Assembly (NCBI GenBank): GCA_005406025.1
Contig: BGZK01000907.1
Span: 62,001 to 126,000, forward strand
Direction: 5' to 3'
Length of the DNA stretch: 64,000 bases
From: Eumeta japonica
Taxonomy: Eukaryota; Arthropoda; Insecta; Lepidoptera; Psychidae
Shown piece by piece: positions 46,960 to 61,170 of the stretch. A program made the translations under genes and the position numbers. Position 1 is the stretch's first letter. Every line of letters begins with the position of its first letter. The notes below the pieces were generated by a model. That model did no database searches, had not been told where the DNA came from, and saw only the letters and a program-made list of their open reading frames with translations.

Positions 46960-48788
46960 TAGTGATGTAACGAATATCAATTTTTGGGCATTCGCGAATG
47001 CGAATGCGGATGCGAATATCTGCCGTTGATATTCGCGAATGCTAATATTCACTTTTGAATTTGGCGCCATTTGTCTATGGCTTCATTTTGACAGCTTACT
47101 CGGCGCGCGAGTCCCACACATTTGATATCATTTGTTTTTCCGAGCATTGTCGAGCCAATCCGAACAAGGCCGATTGATGTTGTATTTACTTTACGAAAGA
47201 TCGTTTACAGAAATAAGAAGAATTTGAGGTTAGAGTGAGTTTAATGATTTTTTAAGATGAGTAAATCAGTTTCTAGTGAAATTTGGACCTAGTTTACGCT
47301 TTGCGATGCTGAACGAGCTAGATGCAAGATCTGTACCAATGAATATTCTCGAAAAAGAAGACCTACAACTGTTATGAGAAATCATTTGAAGTCAATGCAT
47401 AAAAACGAATTTGCTGAATTAGAAAAATGCGAAAAAGGAAAAAAGGATGCATTAAGTAGAATTGCAACATCTTCCCAGAAAAGTGTTAAATCAGAGGTTA
47501 AACAGATTTCGTTTCAAGAGTGTGTTGATAAAACGAAACAGTGGGATAATAAATCTGTGAAGTCCTTGGCAGTTAATAAATCATTATGTGAGATGATTGC
47601 ATTGGAAGACCTTCCGTTTAGTTTCGTCGAAAGTGCTGGCTTCGTAAGACTTGTGAAACATTTGTGTCCGTCCTATAACTTAAAGTCCCGACAGTATTTT
47701 ACTTCTTTTATCTGCGATGAATTATATGACAAAGTAAGCCAGAAAACCCTTGAATTGCTGAAAGCCTTTGAGAAAATGTCATTTACTAGTGACATTTGGT
47801 CTGATTCTTGTTCTGGGGTCTCGCTTTTGAGTTTGACATGTCATGGGATTATAATAGTGTTGAAGGCAAGCGTATTAAGAGCCGCCATACCGGAGAAAAT
47901 ATTGCTTGAAAACTTGAAGGCTTATTGTCGTCATGGGAAATACCTAAAGAAAAAGTAAAATTTTTAGTTCGGGATGCAGGTTCAAAGATGAAAAAAGGCG
48001 TTACTTTATCAAACATTGAACATATCGACTGTGCTTCACATAAAATTCAGAACATATTAAAAGAAGGGCTGAAAGCTCAAGAAACTGTTGTGATTGCTAT
48101 AACAAAATGCAAAAAGATGGCAACACATTTTCATAATTCAAATACTGCTCAAGATGAGCTTAAAGCTATACAGAAAAGACTTAATCAAACCCCACTCAAG
48201 ATTTTACAAGAGTGTACGACCAGATGGAACAGCACCTTTTATACGCTTGAGCGTATTTTGCAAGTCAAAGAGTCTTTGTGTCTATATGCGTCCACAAATA
48301 ATAAAATCCCCCAACTGACTTCTGAAGAGTGGATGCTTATTGACAAAGTTATCACTTTATTAAGACCATTTGAAGAAGTGACCAAAGAATTAAGTGCGGC
48401 AGATGTTTCTGTACCATCATTAATTCCATTAATCGCCACTTTAGAAAGAATTCTTAATGATTTTGATTCAACCGATGAATTGATTGGTGACACGACAGCC
48501 GTTTTAAAACAGGAGCTCTTTAACAAATTTTCTTTTTTAGAAAATGAAGTGTTGTTTATTACGACAACCTTCATTGATCCAAGATATAAAGTTAAATTCT
48601 TTAAAAATACCTTGACTAAAGAACGTGTCATATGTTACATTTTGGAGTTGCTTGAAGACAGTCAAGCAGGCGCATCTTCAAGTTCACGTAGTCCGAATTC
48701 GAAACGTGCCAGATTAGATAAAACCGATGATTCCGGAGAAAAGAAACCTTTATCTTTGAAGGACACAATGACTTCACTGATGGATACG

Positions 48789-48796
48789 AGTGACAG
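48789..48796. repeat. Left target-site duplication of the inner hAT element
   Basis: Octamer agtgacag, part of the outer transposase reading frame, repeated at 52850-52857. Confidence 0.92.
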
Positions 48797-48879
48797 CAGG
48801 GCCGTAGCTAGGGGGGGGCATTGTGGGGCAATGCCCTACCTTGAAACCACAATGCCCTACCTTAAAAATATCTAAAACT

Positions 48880-49976
48880 AAGATAAATTATTATAATTAA
48901 ATTGTTTGTTCATAGTTTGAGAAAAAAAATGTAGCGATAGGTATCTAAGTTTTTCCGAAAATACTTACCTACCACAGATTGTGACATTCATTTCATATTA
49001 TAATAATTCTTTGTTCTGTGTATAGATGGCATTCGAAGCGCCATCTCATGAAGCGATGGGTTTATACAAAGAATTAGAATAGGGCTATAGTTATTATTCT
49101 AAGGGTTTATAGGCCTTTTCATCACAATTTTTTGCGCATACGTTAGCATCAGCCATTTTTTCGTACTGTTTTTGTAAACAACCATGTTAAAGTGCCCGCT
49201 ACACGCGAAAATATTAATTCAAGTCGATTAATTGTAAAAACATAGAAAAGAAATAAAGTAGTAAGTCAAAATAACCGTTTTTATAATCCATTATAATAAT
49301 TTTGTCAGTACCTATGTTATAGTGATACACAATACAAATCATTCAAAACTAATACATACTGATTTAACAATTTTCATCTTATATAAAACTCTATATATTT
49401 CTATATAAGTGATTCTATATATTTTTTATATAAGTAAATCTATAGAAATATTTTTACTCGATTATTCATAATTGCATAATTTTTTTATAATTATATTATC
49501 TCGTATTAAACGTTTTATTTATGATAAAAGCTACTAAATATATTTACATTTGTCTAATTATTAATGTCATTTGTAGCCTCAAAATATTAATGACTTAATT
49601 TATTAATTACTTCCATAGTAATACTTAAGTTAACTAAAATATATTTTCAATTACAGAACAATAAATGAATTGACATTATTAATTAGAATAAAAGTGAAAA
49701 AGTTATTTTTTTTTATAAGTTTTTAGATTAAACTTTCGATGACTAACCTCTCAATCAGCTAATTTTTTTTCCCTTTTTGCGGACGCCCATGACATTTTAG
49801 CCACCTTTTCAATTGTTTACAATTGTCAACAGTTGAAGATTCAACTGAATTATGTCCCTTTCACGTAGGAGTCTGAAAGGGACACCGTCTTATCTAAGAG
49901 CGAGAAGGCAAGATCTGGATCGTGATCCAGATTGAGCGTGTACTGGGCGCCAATATCTGTGTGATGCAGAGGGAAT
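48880..49976. other. Noncoding AT-rich part of the inner hAT element
   Basis: No open frame of note. It probably holds the promoter and 5' leader of the inner transposase. Confidence 0.4.
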
Positions 49977-50027
49977 CCCCGTACCATAGACTGCAATATG
50001 GGCTATATTGCAATCTATGGTACGGGG
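49977..50027. repeat. Near-perfect palindrome upstream of the inner transposase
   Basis: 23-base arms starting CCCCGTACCATAGA and pairing with TCTATGGTACGGGG (one mismatch) enclose GGGCT. The sequence GGGAATCCCC lies on each side of or within the arms. It sits about 145 bp before the ATG of the inner transposase. It may be a regulatory structure of the element or a small foldback insertion. Confidence 0.75.
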
Positions 50028-50171
50028 AATCCCCTTTTAAACCTGACCTAAAGATTGATTATGATTGTTTGTAGTTTGGTTAAGTGAAGTGTACGGTGAA
50101 GAGTGCTTTAGACAAAAATCGATACAATTGTTATTTGTATTGCTATAAATTGAAGATTCATTTATTTCGCG

Positions 50172-52469
50172 ATGGATATACGGGCTTTCTTTGGAAAAAA
50201 ACGAAGACTTGAGGAGCAAATTGACCACGAAAAACCTAACTGTTCAAAACAGGTGGAAGCACCAAATACAATCGCTACTCCTAGTTCCGTAGCAACAGGT
50301 AACGTTAGCTATGGTATTCCGTCTGATATTGCACAAATCGGAGAACCAATAGAACAAGTTGTTTTAGACACATATCCAAAACAACACAACAGGGCCTTTG
50401 TTTCCGATTGGTTCAAGCGTTATAAATGGTTGCAGTATTCTGTCGAGAAAGATGCTGCTTTTGCTATCCATGCCAGCAATTTTACCTCATGGAAGCAAAC
50501 AGACTTCGTACACTTCCACAGGATTTAGAAACTGGAAAATGCCACTGATTCTAAAACTGGTTTTCCAAAACATGAAAAATCAATTTCTCATATTCAAGCT
50601 ATGTCGATGTGGCAGGAGAAATTACAAAGAATATCTACATCTAGCAGTGTTGAAACGTTAATAAATCAAAAGTATTAGAAAAATATAGGTATTATGTAAA
50701 GTCTATCATGGAAGTAATACAATTTCTAATTGTCAACGAATTAGCTTTGCGTGGAAATTATATTTTGGAAGAAGAAAAGAACAAGGATTATTTCAGAATT
50801 TATTTGAATACACATGTATGAAAGATCCAAATTTGAACGAGGTTCTCACTCATATACCACAAAACGCAACATATCGTTCACCCGAAATTCAAAATCAAAT
50901 AATTCAAGCAATGGTTCAAGCGGTACGAAGTTCCATTGTCAAAGATATTAATGAATCTGACGTGAAATGGTTTACTCTAATGGAAGATGGGACGAGAGAT
51001 AAAAATAACCGCGAAAATATTGCATTAGCAATACGCTACGTCAAGGATGGTGTCGTCAATGAGTCGTTGCTGATGGTTAAGACTACTGAAAATCTTGATG
51101 CAGCCACTTTCACGGAATTAACGTTAAATACTCTCACGGAAAATAACATTGACCCTCTTGTATGCTTAGCCAATGCTATGATGGCGTAAGTGTAATGAGT
51201 GGGAAAGTTTCAGGAGTTGCGACTAGAATAGAAAATAAATTGGGCCGAAAAATTCCTTACGTCCACTGCTATAACCATCGCTTGCACTTAATAGTCATCA
51301 GGACTATCTCAGAAATGACTTTTATTCGTTTATTTTTGACCAATGCATCATGTTACATGAATTCTTTCATCATGGCAAAATAGCTGCCTTATATGATGGA
51401 AAAGGATTGGCCGACTCCTCGAACAACGCTGGTCTGGACATTTAGCAGTTACAAAAGTTGTATACGATAATTATTCATCGATTTTGCAGACTTTGAAAGA
51501 AATTAAAATGGCAGATTCAACGGTGATGACGTCGCCAAGAGTATAGGTATTAAAAAGTCATGCTTGATCTGGAATTCCGAATAGCCATGGTTGTGGCCAA
51601 AAATCTTATCCACGCTACAACCTGCAGACGCAGCTTTGCAAGCCCGAAGCGCAGGATTAAAAGATGCCATAACAATCATAAAGTGTGTCAAAGATGAAAT
51701 TATTAAATTAAGATCAAATCAAATGTATAATCAAATTCTGGAAGAAGCTAAGTCTTTAACAAGCAATGACTGCGGCGAATCTGAAAATAGGACACAGACC
51801 TCGAAGAGGCAAGTAAAACCAAATCGGATGGATGACTATTTGACGTACACCCCTGTTCCTCCGCCAGACAAAATATAGATGAGAACGACGAGCCATTTAA
51901 GTCTGAGTATTTCGAAACGTTGGACATTTTAATTGCTGAATTACAAAGAAGGTTTTCGGACAACGATGATTTAATTAATTCGATTGCAAGTCTTGATGAG
52001 TTGGATGTAGATAAAATGGTTCCACTGAAAAATTTGGGTAAGTTTAAAAAATAATTCAAAAAATTGTCATGTTCAATTTACAATTTTAACTAATTTTTCA
52101 GGTCTGAAAATTCCATCAAGAGAAGAGGCTAGTGTGGTTAAAGCTTACTTGAGTCGTAACGAGGATATAATGGAAAATACATTGCAAGTTTTGTACAGGC
52201 AACGAGAGGCGTTCAAAGATACATATGAACTTTTGTCTGTGGCGACCATAGGATGTAGCACTGCAGTGTGTGAATCTACGTTTTCAACTTTAACTGCAAT
52301 CAATAGGCCTCAAAGGCTGTCAATGGGTCACGAGAGAATGGCTGGTATGGTATTTCTGGCCTTTGAAAAAAGAACAAAATCAGTTGATCTGAACGAAGTT
52401 CTTCGCATTTTAATAACATGGCGAATCGTAGAATTCAGCTGTTTTAAATGTTTTTATTATTATGTTAGT
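50172..52469 (+). pseudogene. hAT transposase pseudogene of the TTF/DUF4371 type, with a 64-bp intron
   Basis: Starts MDIRAFFGKKRRLEEQ at 50172. A TTF-like N-terminus follows (FVSDWFKRYKWLQYSVEKDA), then a DUF4371-like segment (FTLMEDGTRDKNNREN, with the catalytic-type Asp) near 50970-51030. QCYDGVSVMSGKVSG and YVHCYNHRLHLIVI follow near 51160-51300, and the C-terminal dimerisation block (CESTFSTLTAINRPQRLSM) near 52270-52325. This layout matches ZMYM1-like hAT transposases. Frame changes near 50520-50660 and 51170 and stops elsewhere break it. A canonical intron (GTAAGT to TTTTTCAG, 52038-52101) interrupts the gene in phase 1 and the coding frame rejoins exactly across it. Confidence 0.88.
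52038..52101 (+). other. Spliceosomal intron inside the inner hAT transposase gene
   Basis: Begins GTAAGTTT and ends TAACTAATTTTTCAG, with a plausible CTAAT branch site 8-10 bases before the AG. Splicing joins KNLG to LKIPSRE in frame, while the unspliced frame meets a stop inside the intron. Confidence 0.75.
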
Positions 52470-52849
52470 TAATTATTATAATAAGTACGCAAAACAATGT
52501 GATCTTAATGGTATTTTTGGTCGTTTCTATTTACTCGTATCACCCCACCCAATAATTAATTATTACCTCACTCACTCAGACGTGGATCTCTACATCCAAA
52601 TCTGGAAGTTCAACCATCTTATTCACTTGTTCTTCATCATTGAGGATTTAATAGTTCTTAGATCCATGCTCATGCACTGTCACAGTAATTATTTGTCTAC
52701 GAATAACTATTCACATGATGGTGATATACATGGTGATTGATTTAGGAGCCCGTGTTTCGACGGCAGATCAATTATGATAATTTTTTTACTTCCGCCCTAC
52801 CTGTAACTAATGCTGCCCTACCTCAAATTCGACCCTAGCTACGGCCCTG

Positions 52850-52857
52850 AGTGACAG
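52850..52857. repeat. Right target-site duplication of the inner hAT element
   Basis: Octamer agtgacag, identical to 48789-48796. Confidence 0.92.
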
Positions 52858-53924
52858 TGACATTGAAGACGAAGATGACATTCCTCTAATTGGATACCAA
52901 AATCCTATTTATCTTTTAATTCGAAAATCTATCACGGAATATTTAGCGGAAAAACTTGTAACAAATAACGTCGACCCTCTTACATGGTGGAAGGTGAACA
53001 AGCAGAGGTACGGGCTACTTTCTCCTATAGCAAGGCAGTGTTTGGTCACACCACCAACGAGTGTTCCTATCGAGCGGATGTTTAGTGGTGCTGGGATTAT
53101 TTATACCCCGCATCGCAATAGACTTGAAGGAGAAAAAGCTTCGAAGTTTTTATTTTTGAAGTACAACATCCTCTACTAAAGTTTGATTATTAATTTGTTA
53201 AAAAATGGTATTAAAAATATTTTAAATGTTATTATTTTGCTCAAATAAGTTGAATAGTTTAATATTATCTTGTTTGATGTTATTATTTTTAGTTCAATAA
53301 AAGAAGATGATCATTTTTTTTACTCAAAATGGAAGTAGATTTTTGTAAGAATTACAACTACATTAAGAGAAGGATATGTTTGATAATTATTATTCCAAAT
53401 ATGTATGTAAACTTACAATTTTGTTTTGTTTTTAATACTTTTGTTCAAAAATAGAAGATTACTTGAAGCTCAAAATAGTAGACAATTTATGTAAAGACTG
53501 TTTAAAGTATAAGAAAAGAATATGTTTTAGTTTGATATAATGTTAAACATTATATATTTTTTGTTACGTAAATTCTAATGAAAAGTTGATTATTTATATT
53601 ACCAAACAAATACCAAGTATTAAAGTGAAGTCTGATTACAATTAACATAATAAAAATTAATAATTATAATTGCAAGTCTATGTAAATTAGATACATAGTA
53701 TACAACATACATAGAATCACGCCTGTCTCTAATATTTGTAATAAATATTATAAGAAATTAGTATTTATTTGTTTAATTTACCTTTTTGTTATTTACATTT
53801 TATTTTTTTTACTTACATATTCGCAAAATATTCGTATAAATTTTACGAATGCAAATACGAATACGAATGTCAAGAAATATGCGAATATTAATATTCGCGA
53901 ATGCGAATATTCGTTAAATCACGA

Positions 53925-53932
53925 GTGGACAG
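53925..53932. repeat. Right target-site duplication of the outer hAT element
   Basis: Octamer gtggacag, identical to 46952-46959. Confidence 0.9.
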
Positions 53933-54678
53933 ACATGGCTGTAATTCAGCTGTACAAATGCGTAGGCAATATATTTGTGTATGTGAACGTAAGACAGTAA
54001 GGTTAAGTTTATCATAAAACATAATTTTATTATTATTTTCGACAATACTTATGAATTGAAAATGATTGCTAAATAATTTTAAAGTTAATTACTTGAAAAA
54101 AAACAATTGTCGAAAATCCATAAAAATGGATATAATTTTATTACTTTCGGCTTTTAAAATTCGAAATTATATGTCAATTATATTTTTAATTCAAATTTCT
54201 TATTGTTGAAATATTATGGATTATTTTGAACCCAATAACAAGGAAATCGTTAAAAAAATAAAAAGTTAATTTAATAACACTTTATTAATAGTTTACTGAT
54301 ATCTTATAAAAAAACAGTGATTTGATCTTATAAAAAGTATTTATTCATCATAATTGTTGACTATATTTCAATTAAAGATGTAATTATGGCTTTGGATGCT
54401 TCTATAGTTGTCGTTCTCAATTATTCAACATTTAAAACTGAAAAATTCTCAGGACTTGCTCGTATTCAAAACGATTTCTTAAGTATTCTTATAAGTTTCA
54501 AGATTGAGGATATTTTTTTTTATAACATATTTTTACATTGTAGAAATTCATTGCACCACATTGGTACATATAAAAAAATAGTTTTATATTATTTCTCTGG
54601 TAACACTTATCCGCCATAAACATAATAATAGCGCCACCTAACAGTAAAATCATTGTCATAAAGCTTCCTGCGTTTAAG
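53933..54678. other. AT-rich intergenic DNA, no supported gene
   Basis: No coding or repeat-end signal was recognised. Confidence 0.45.
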
Positions 54679-55438
54679 TGGGCCTTTACAGTATACAACT
54701 GTCGAACGTACGATTGTCATACAAGTTGTTTGCAAAACAACTGCGATGAAACTGAATCTTTAGTTATATGGCTTCGGAATGAAGCTTAAAAAACTAACTG
54801 CAATTACAATAGTAGCAGTCTGCAAAAAAAAGGATTCTAAAAGATAAAGATTGGCTAAAGAAAAGAAAAGAATTTTCTCAAATTGGCTTATTGCAGGGTT
54901 TCTTAAACAAATAACTCCACGTACCCCCTTTTACAGTGTTCAGGGAACGACGAACCTTTAAAAGCCCCCCTCCTTGAAAAAGTAATAAAATTGGCAGTTA
55001 AAGAAAATAGGGTCTTTTATTTCAATAAAAAGAAGAAAGAATAAATAATAATAAAAAGAAATATACATTAAGAATTAATGTTATAGATGAGCTTGTTTCT
55101 TATCGCAAATTGAGTCAGTTCTTAAATTTTTATTTCCATTAGAACTCAATATTACACAAACAAAAATGTTTTTTGATATGTATATAAGAATTATTTCAAA
55201 AAACTTTTGTTTTTGTTCTCTGTTCTGTAGAAGACGACTAACCTTGGCTAAATTTGAAGATAAATGAGATAGTCGTACAAATCGAATTGACTAACGTTTA
55301 CATTATAAACGCGTCGTATGAATTGCACAATCGTACGGCCGTCGACCGGTCGCATACGACAGCCCTTTACAACAACCGTCGTACCGATCTATATAACGTC
55401 GTATACATCGGTACGACGGTTGTATAATGTAAAGGGCC
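54679..55438. mobile_element. Inverted-repeat element with subterminal foldback
   Basis: The left end GTGGGCCTTTACAGTATACA and the complement of the right end, TAGGCCCTTTACATTATACA, give imperfect inverted repeats that extend over CAACYGTCG. Near the right end a second copy of the motif (GCCCTTTACAACAACCGTCG, 55362-55381) pairs with the terminal one to form a stem of about 26 bp. Further partial copies (TTTACATTATAAACGCGTCG) lie at about 55298. There is no coding capacity. The superfamily is unknown, and no target duplication was found. It lies about 500 bp upstream of the Ubc9 coding start. Confidence 0.6.
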
Positions 55439-55759
55439 TATTAGATAGCTTATCTTTGTATTTGTTAGAAAATTTTTACTTTTAGTGCAAGAACATTTAA
55501 CCTTTTGAACAAAATTATAAAGTTATATAGTTTTTTAGACGTGATATCTATTATTACCAAATAAAACAAAATATAGAACATTTTTAGTCTATTTTTCTCT
55601 ATAGTAAAAACCATAGACTATAGTATTGAGTATGTTCTTGATTTTGTCACTTTGGGAGTTTGCTAAAAAGTGATTCGTTAAAAGTACAGTGTAGCCAATA
55701 GAATCTTTGTGTACAGATTGTTTTATATCAAATACGCAATAGAAATCAACGTTTTTTCG

Positions 55760-55923
55760 TCCTTGACGCACGTCTCCGTTAGACGCTTTATTTGCGCCCT
55801 CTCATTTCTTTTATTTTAAAATTGTGTTCAATTTTAAACTGTAAGCGAATAAGCCTTGTTTTGAAAAATACGTATTTCTATATAGATGTTAGAATAAATT
55901 TAATTTGTTGGTTTCAGGTGATA
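55760..55923 (+). promoter_or_regulatory. Probable 5' UTR and promoter region of Ubc9
   Basis: The coding exon starts six bases after an acceptor (GTTTCAG at 55911-55917), so the transcript has an untranslated first exon. A good donor (ACT|GTAAGCG at about 55840) follows a slightly GC-richer patch (GACGCACGTCTCCGTTAGACG, about 55764-55784) that could hold the transcription start. This is inference from splice sites only. Confidence 0.45.
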
Positions 55924-58683
<2,760 letters not shown>

Positions 58684-59284
58684 ACCAAGCTATATCTCAA
58701 ATGGTTATAACTCGTGTGATATAGTTATGAATACTAAGTAGGTTAATTTTTATTTTAATATTTTGATAGGTCTCATATACCAGTAACAATTTTGCTTACC
58801 ACATTCTTAAGTGGAAAGGTTGATGGTATAATATTAATTTAAAATTATATTTTAAATTAGGAGTAGTGTGTAAAATCATCAAACTCTCTTTATTAAACAA
58901 AAGTTCACACATGTTAAGAACAAATAAGACAAAATACTTAATGTTTAAGCATTTAAAATGAAATGTACTTTACTTTAAACAATAAGTTGAACATAGAAAA
59001 GCATCACATTCAATTTTGGTTGTTTTCTAACTCAAAACAGTAACTGTCATTGTATTTTTTTGTAATACCTGAAAATATCAAACAATAAATTCCTTTAAAT
59101 CAATCTTTTTTATTTTATTTAAATTGTGTCCTTTAATCTGGGAACGTTTATTTGAAATAATGATATATAATTTATAATTATAAATAATGATATATAAAAT
59201 ATGATTAATAATTATAATCAAGATCAAAAGAACATCTCACGCTGAGGAGCTGAACATACAGACAGACAGATACATAACAATTAG
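58684..59284 (+). other. Ubc9 3' UTR and downstream DNA
   Basis: AT-rich. The AATAAA at 59084-59089 is the best candidate polyadenylation signal, about 400 bases after the stop. No left terminal repeat of the adjacent minus-strand hAT was found here. Confidence 0.55.
59084..59089 (+). terminator. Ubc9: Candidate Ubc9 polyadenylation signal
   Basis: AATAAA about 400 bases after the Ubc9 stop codon and the first clean one seen in the expected range. Confidence 0.5.
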
Positions 59285-61170
59285 GTCAGCTTACTATGGC
59301 TGATGAAATAAGCCTTGAGAAAAACTAAAGCATTTATAGCTTTATCAGACAGCCGGTTTCTTATTTTATTAACTATATTTTCCGAAATTGAAAACACTTT
59401 CATTTTCAGTTGAAGTAGGCTTAACTGAAATCAATGCTTTGTACATCGATTCTAAATTTGGTGATCTCTTCCAGTCTGTTCAAAAAGTATTTTCTTTACT
59501 ATAGATTTTGACAGTGCCACTGCACTTACCTCCTCATTTGTCGAAATGCCTTTAATTGATTTTTCTAATTGAATTTCGAAGCTTTCGGGTACAGATTCTG
59601 ATGGGCTTACTTCTTCTACCACTCCCGACTCATTTTCGGTCAAAGTTGTGATGGCAGGGTATAAACAATTATATTCTCTTTCAGTGTATCCGATCAAAAA
59701 TGTCTTATTGTTATCAATGAATTAGTTACTTTTATTATGTATGAAATGGTCAGGGCTGTTCAAGTATTTTAGCAGCGATATTAGAGACGTATTACGGCGC
59801 TCTGATATTTTCAACTTAAATGAATTTACTAATTTGAGGGCCAAAGGATCATTTATAAGTAAGTTGGCATCTTGCCAACTCAACGCCTCTACTGCAAGTT
59901 TTGTTGGTGTTAATATCATCTGCAGTTTTTGTAGCGCAGTAATATTATCTTCATTCCATTTTTGTGAGCTATCTAAATCTATCAATGCCTATTTGATTGC
60001 ATTTTTTAATTTTAAGAAACGTTCACTCATTGTCAGCATTGAATCCATCTAGTTCGGACATCGAGTAACAAAACTAGCTCTACTCCGAATTCGGCTACTA
60101 CATGTTTTTGCAGTGTGATTGATTTTAAAGGACTTTCTGAAAAATCTGATCGAGTCTCAGTCATTACATTGTTTATGTCATCAATTATTTGTGGTCTAGG
60201 CCATTCATTAGATATATAAGATTCATCATTGTTATCAGTTTTCATCAGGTTTCATCGGAGCTGCTGTGTTCGTCATCATTATGCAAGGCGTACCTAACAG
60301 CTGTAACTTCTGACTGTTTTTTGCAAAATGTGTCAATAATAGTTAAATGGATGCCATGATTTACACATAGAACGATTTCACAGGGGCTTTCTCTGCCAAT
60401 TTTTTTCATTACGTTTGGCCCATCGCTTGTTATGGCAACAGCATCACTCTCAAATTTCACTTCAAAATGTTTCAAGCGTTCCTCCACTATTTGTCTTACT
60501 TCAACGGCCCCATATTTACCGGGTATATAGACCAACCCCAAATTATAATGTGTTGTTTTTGTAGTATGACAAATAACATTAAAATAGCATTTGTTACGTT
60601 TGTTTGTCCACTCGTCAATACTCACACTTGGCCGGTTACCTGAAGAACAAATCTGAAAGTTCTTTTATCATTTCTTTTTCCTTATCCTCATAGTATTTTA
60701 TTATTAGATTCATAACATCATTAACACACATGGACAGTTTATATCCTTTAGCAGAAAGTGAATCACAAATGAATTCACTTTTTGTGATTGCATTTATGGT
60801 GAAGCCGTCTTTTGCAGCCAGCCTCACCAATATTTCACCCAATGATTGTATCGGTGGAGTTTTGAAGTTTAGTTTCTGTTGCTGCGTACTTTCATACCCA
60901 GGCCTGCTATTTTTCGGTGCATTCACACCTGAACTTGTAGATGCTTCAGATTCCGATTCTTCTAGGGTCCCGCATTTAGTAGTATTGATTTTATGCACAT
61001 GTGCTAAATGTCTCACCAACCCACTTGTATTTGAACCTTTGCGAGCAATGGTTTTTGGGTACTTTAGGCATTACGCATTAGTATATTTCTTATTTTTTTT
61101 GAAATATTTCCATATTTTTGATGCTTCCATTTCCATCTTTACTGTTATAGTGACGTTTCGGTAAAATCTA
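59285..61170 (-). pseudogene. BED-finger hAT transposase pseudogene
   Basis: On the minus strand it begins MEMEASKIWKYFKK at about 61115, hits a stop exactly in the BED finger (61071), then reads ARKGSNTSGLVRHLAHVH, the rest of a BED finger. The frame 60636-61019 then carries a hAT N-terminal helical region. The catalytic core follows in 60245-60625 (SIDEWTNKRNKCYFNVICHT, then AITSDGPNVMKK and CVNHGIHLTIID). Helical insert fragments lie at 59722-60245. The C-terminal dimerisation block (KPTSTENESVFSISENIV, RNRLSDKAINALVFLK) is readable at about 59290-59400. Several stops and frameshifts make it non-functional. It is a different subfamily copy from the two at 47-53 kb. Confidence 0.88.

Larger units (their letters stand above)
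48797..52849 (+). mobile_element. Inner hAT transposon nested in the outer transposase gene
   Basis: The unit is 4053 bp. It begins CAGGGCCGTAGCTAGGG and ends with its exact complement CCCTAGCTACGGCCCTG, a perfect 17-bp inverted repeat. The octamer agtgacag flanks both sides (48789-48796 and 52850-52857). The perfect duplications show it jumped into the coding region of the outer transposase, so it is younger than the outer element. It carries its own transposase relic at 50172-52469, a foldback at 49977-50027, and AT-rich spacer at 48880-49800 and after 52470. Confidence 0.95.
47257..53179 (+). pseudogene. BED-finger hAT transposase pseudogene, split by a nested element
   Basis: The frame opens with MSKSVSSEIWT, meets a premature stop at about 47289, and continues as a BED zinc finger (CKIC ... 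HLKSMH) at 47321-47400. The RNase-H-like core follows (MTFTSD-type block near 47780, then VRDAG near 47968) with a frameshift near 47930. Next come CASHKIQNIL and a long alpha-helical insert. After the nested element (48797-52849) the frame resumes with SDSDIEDEDDIP. The C-terminal hAT dimerisation domain follows (TWWKVNKQRYGLLSPIA, TSVPIERMFSGAG, HRNRLEG), ending at a TAA near 53177-53179. So one stop, at least one frameshift and one insertion inactivate it. The hAT family match is strong; the subfamily looks like the ZBED1/4-like group. Confidence 0.9.
46960..53924 (+). mobile_element. Outer hAT transposon (BED-finger type), interrupted by a second hAT element
   Basis: The left end TAGTGATGTAACGAATAT and the complement of the right end, TCGTGATTTAACGAATAT, form 18-bp inverted repeats with two mismatches. 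Both sides carry the identical octamer gtggacag (46952-46959 and 53925-53932), an 8-bp target duplication as expected for hAT. Both subterminal regions are packed with GCGAAT/ATTCGC motifs, likely transposase-binding repeats. Without the 4053-bp inner element and its duplicated octamer the unit is about 2.9 kb, a usual size for an autonomous hAT. The transposase gene inside is broken, so it is dead. Confidence 0.93.
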
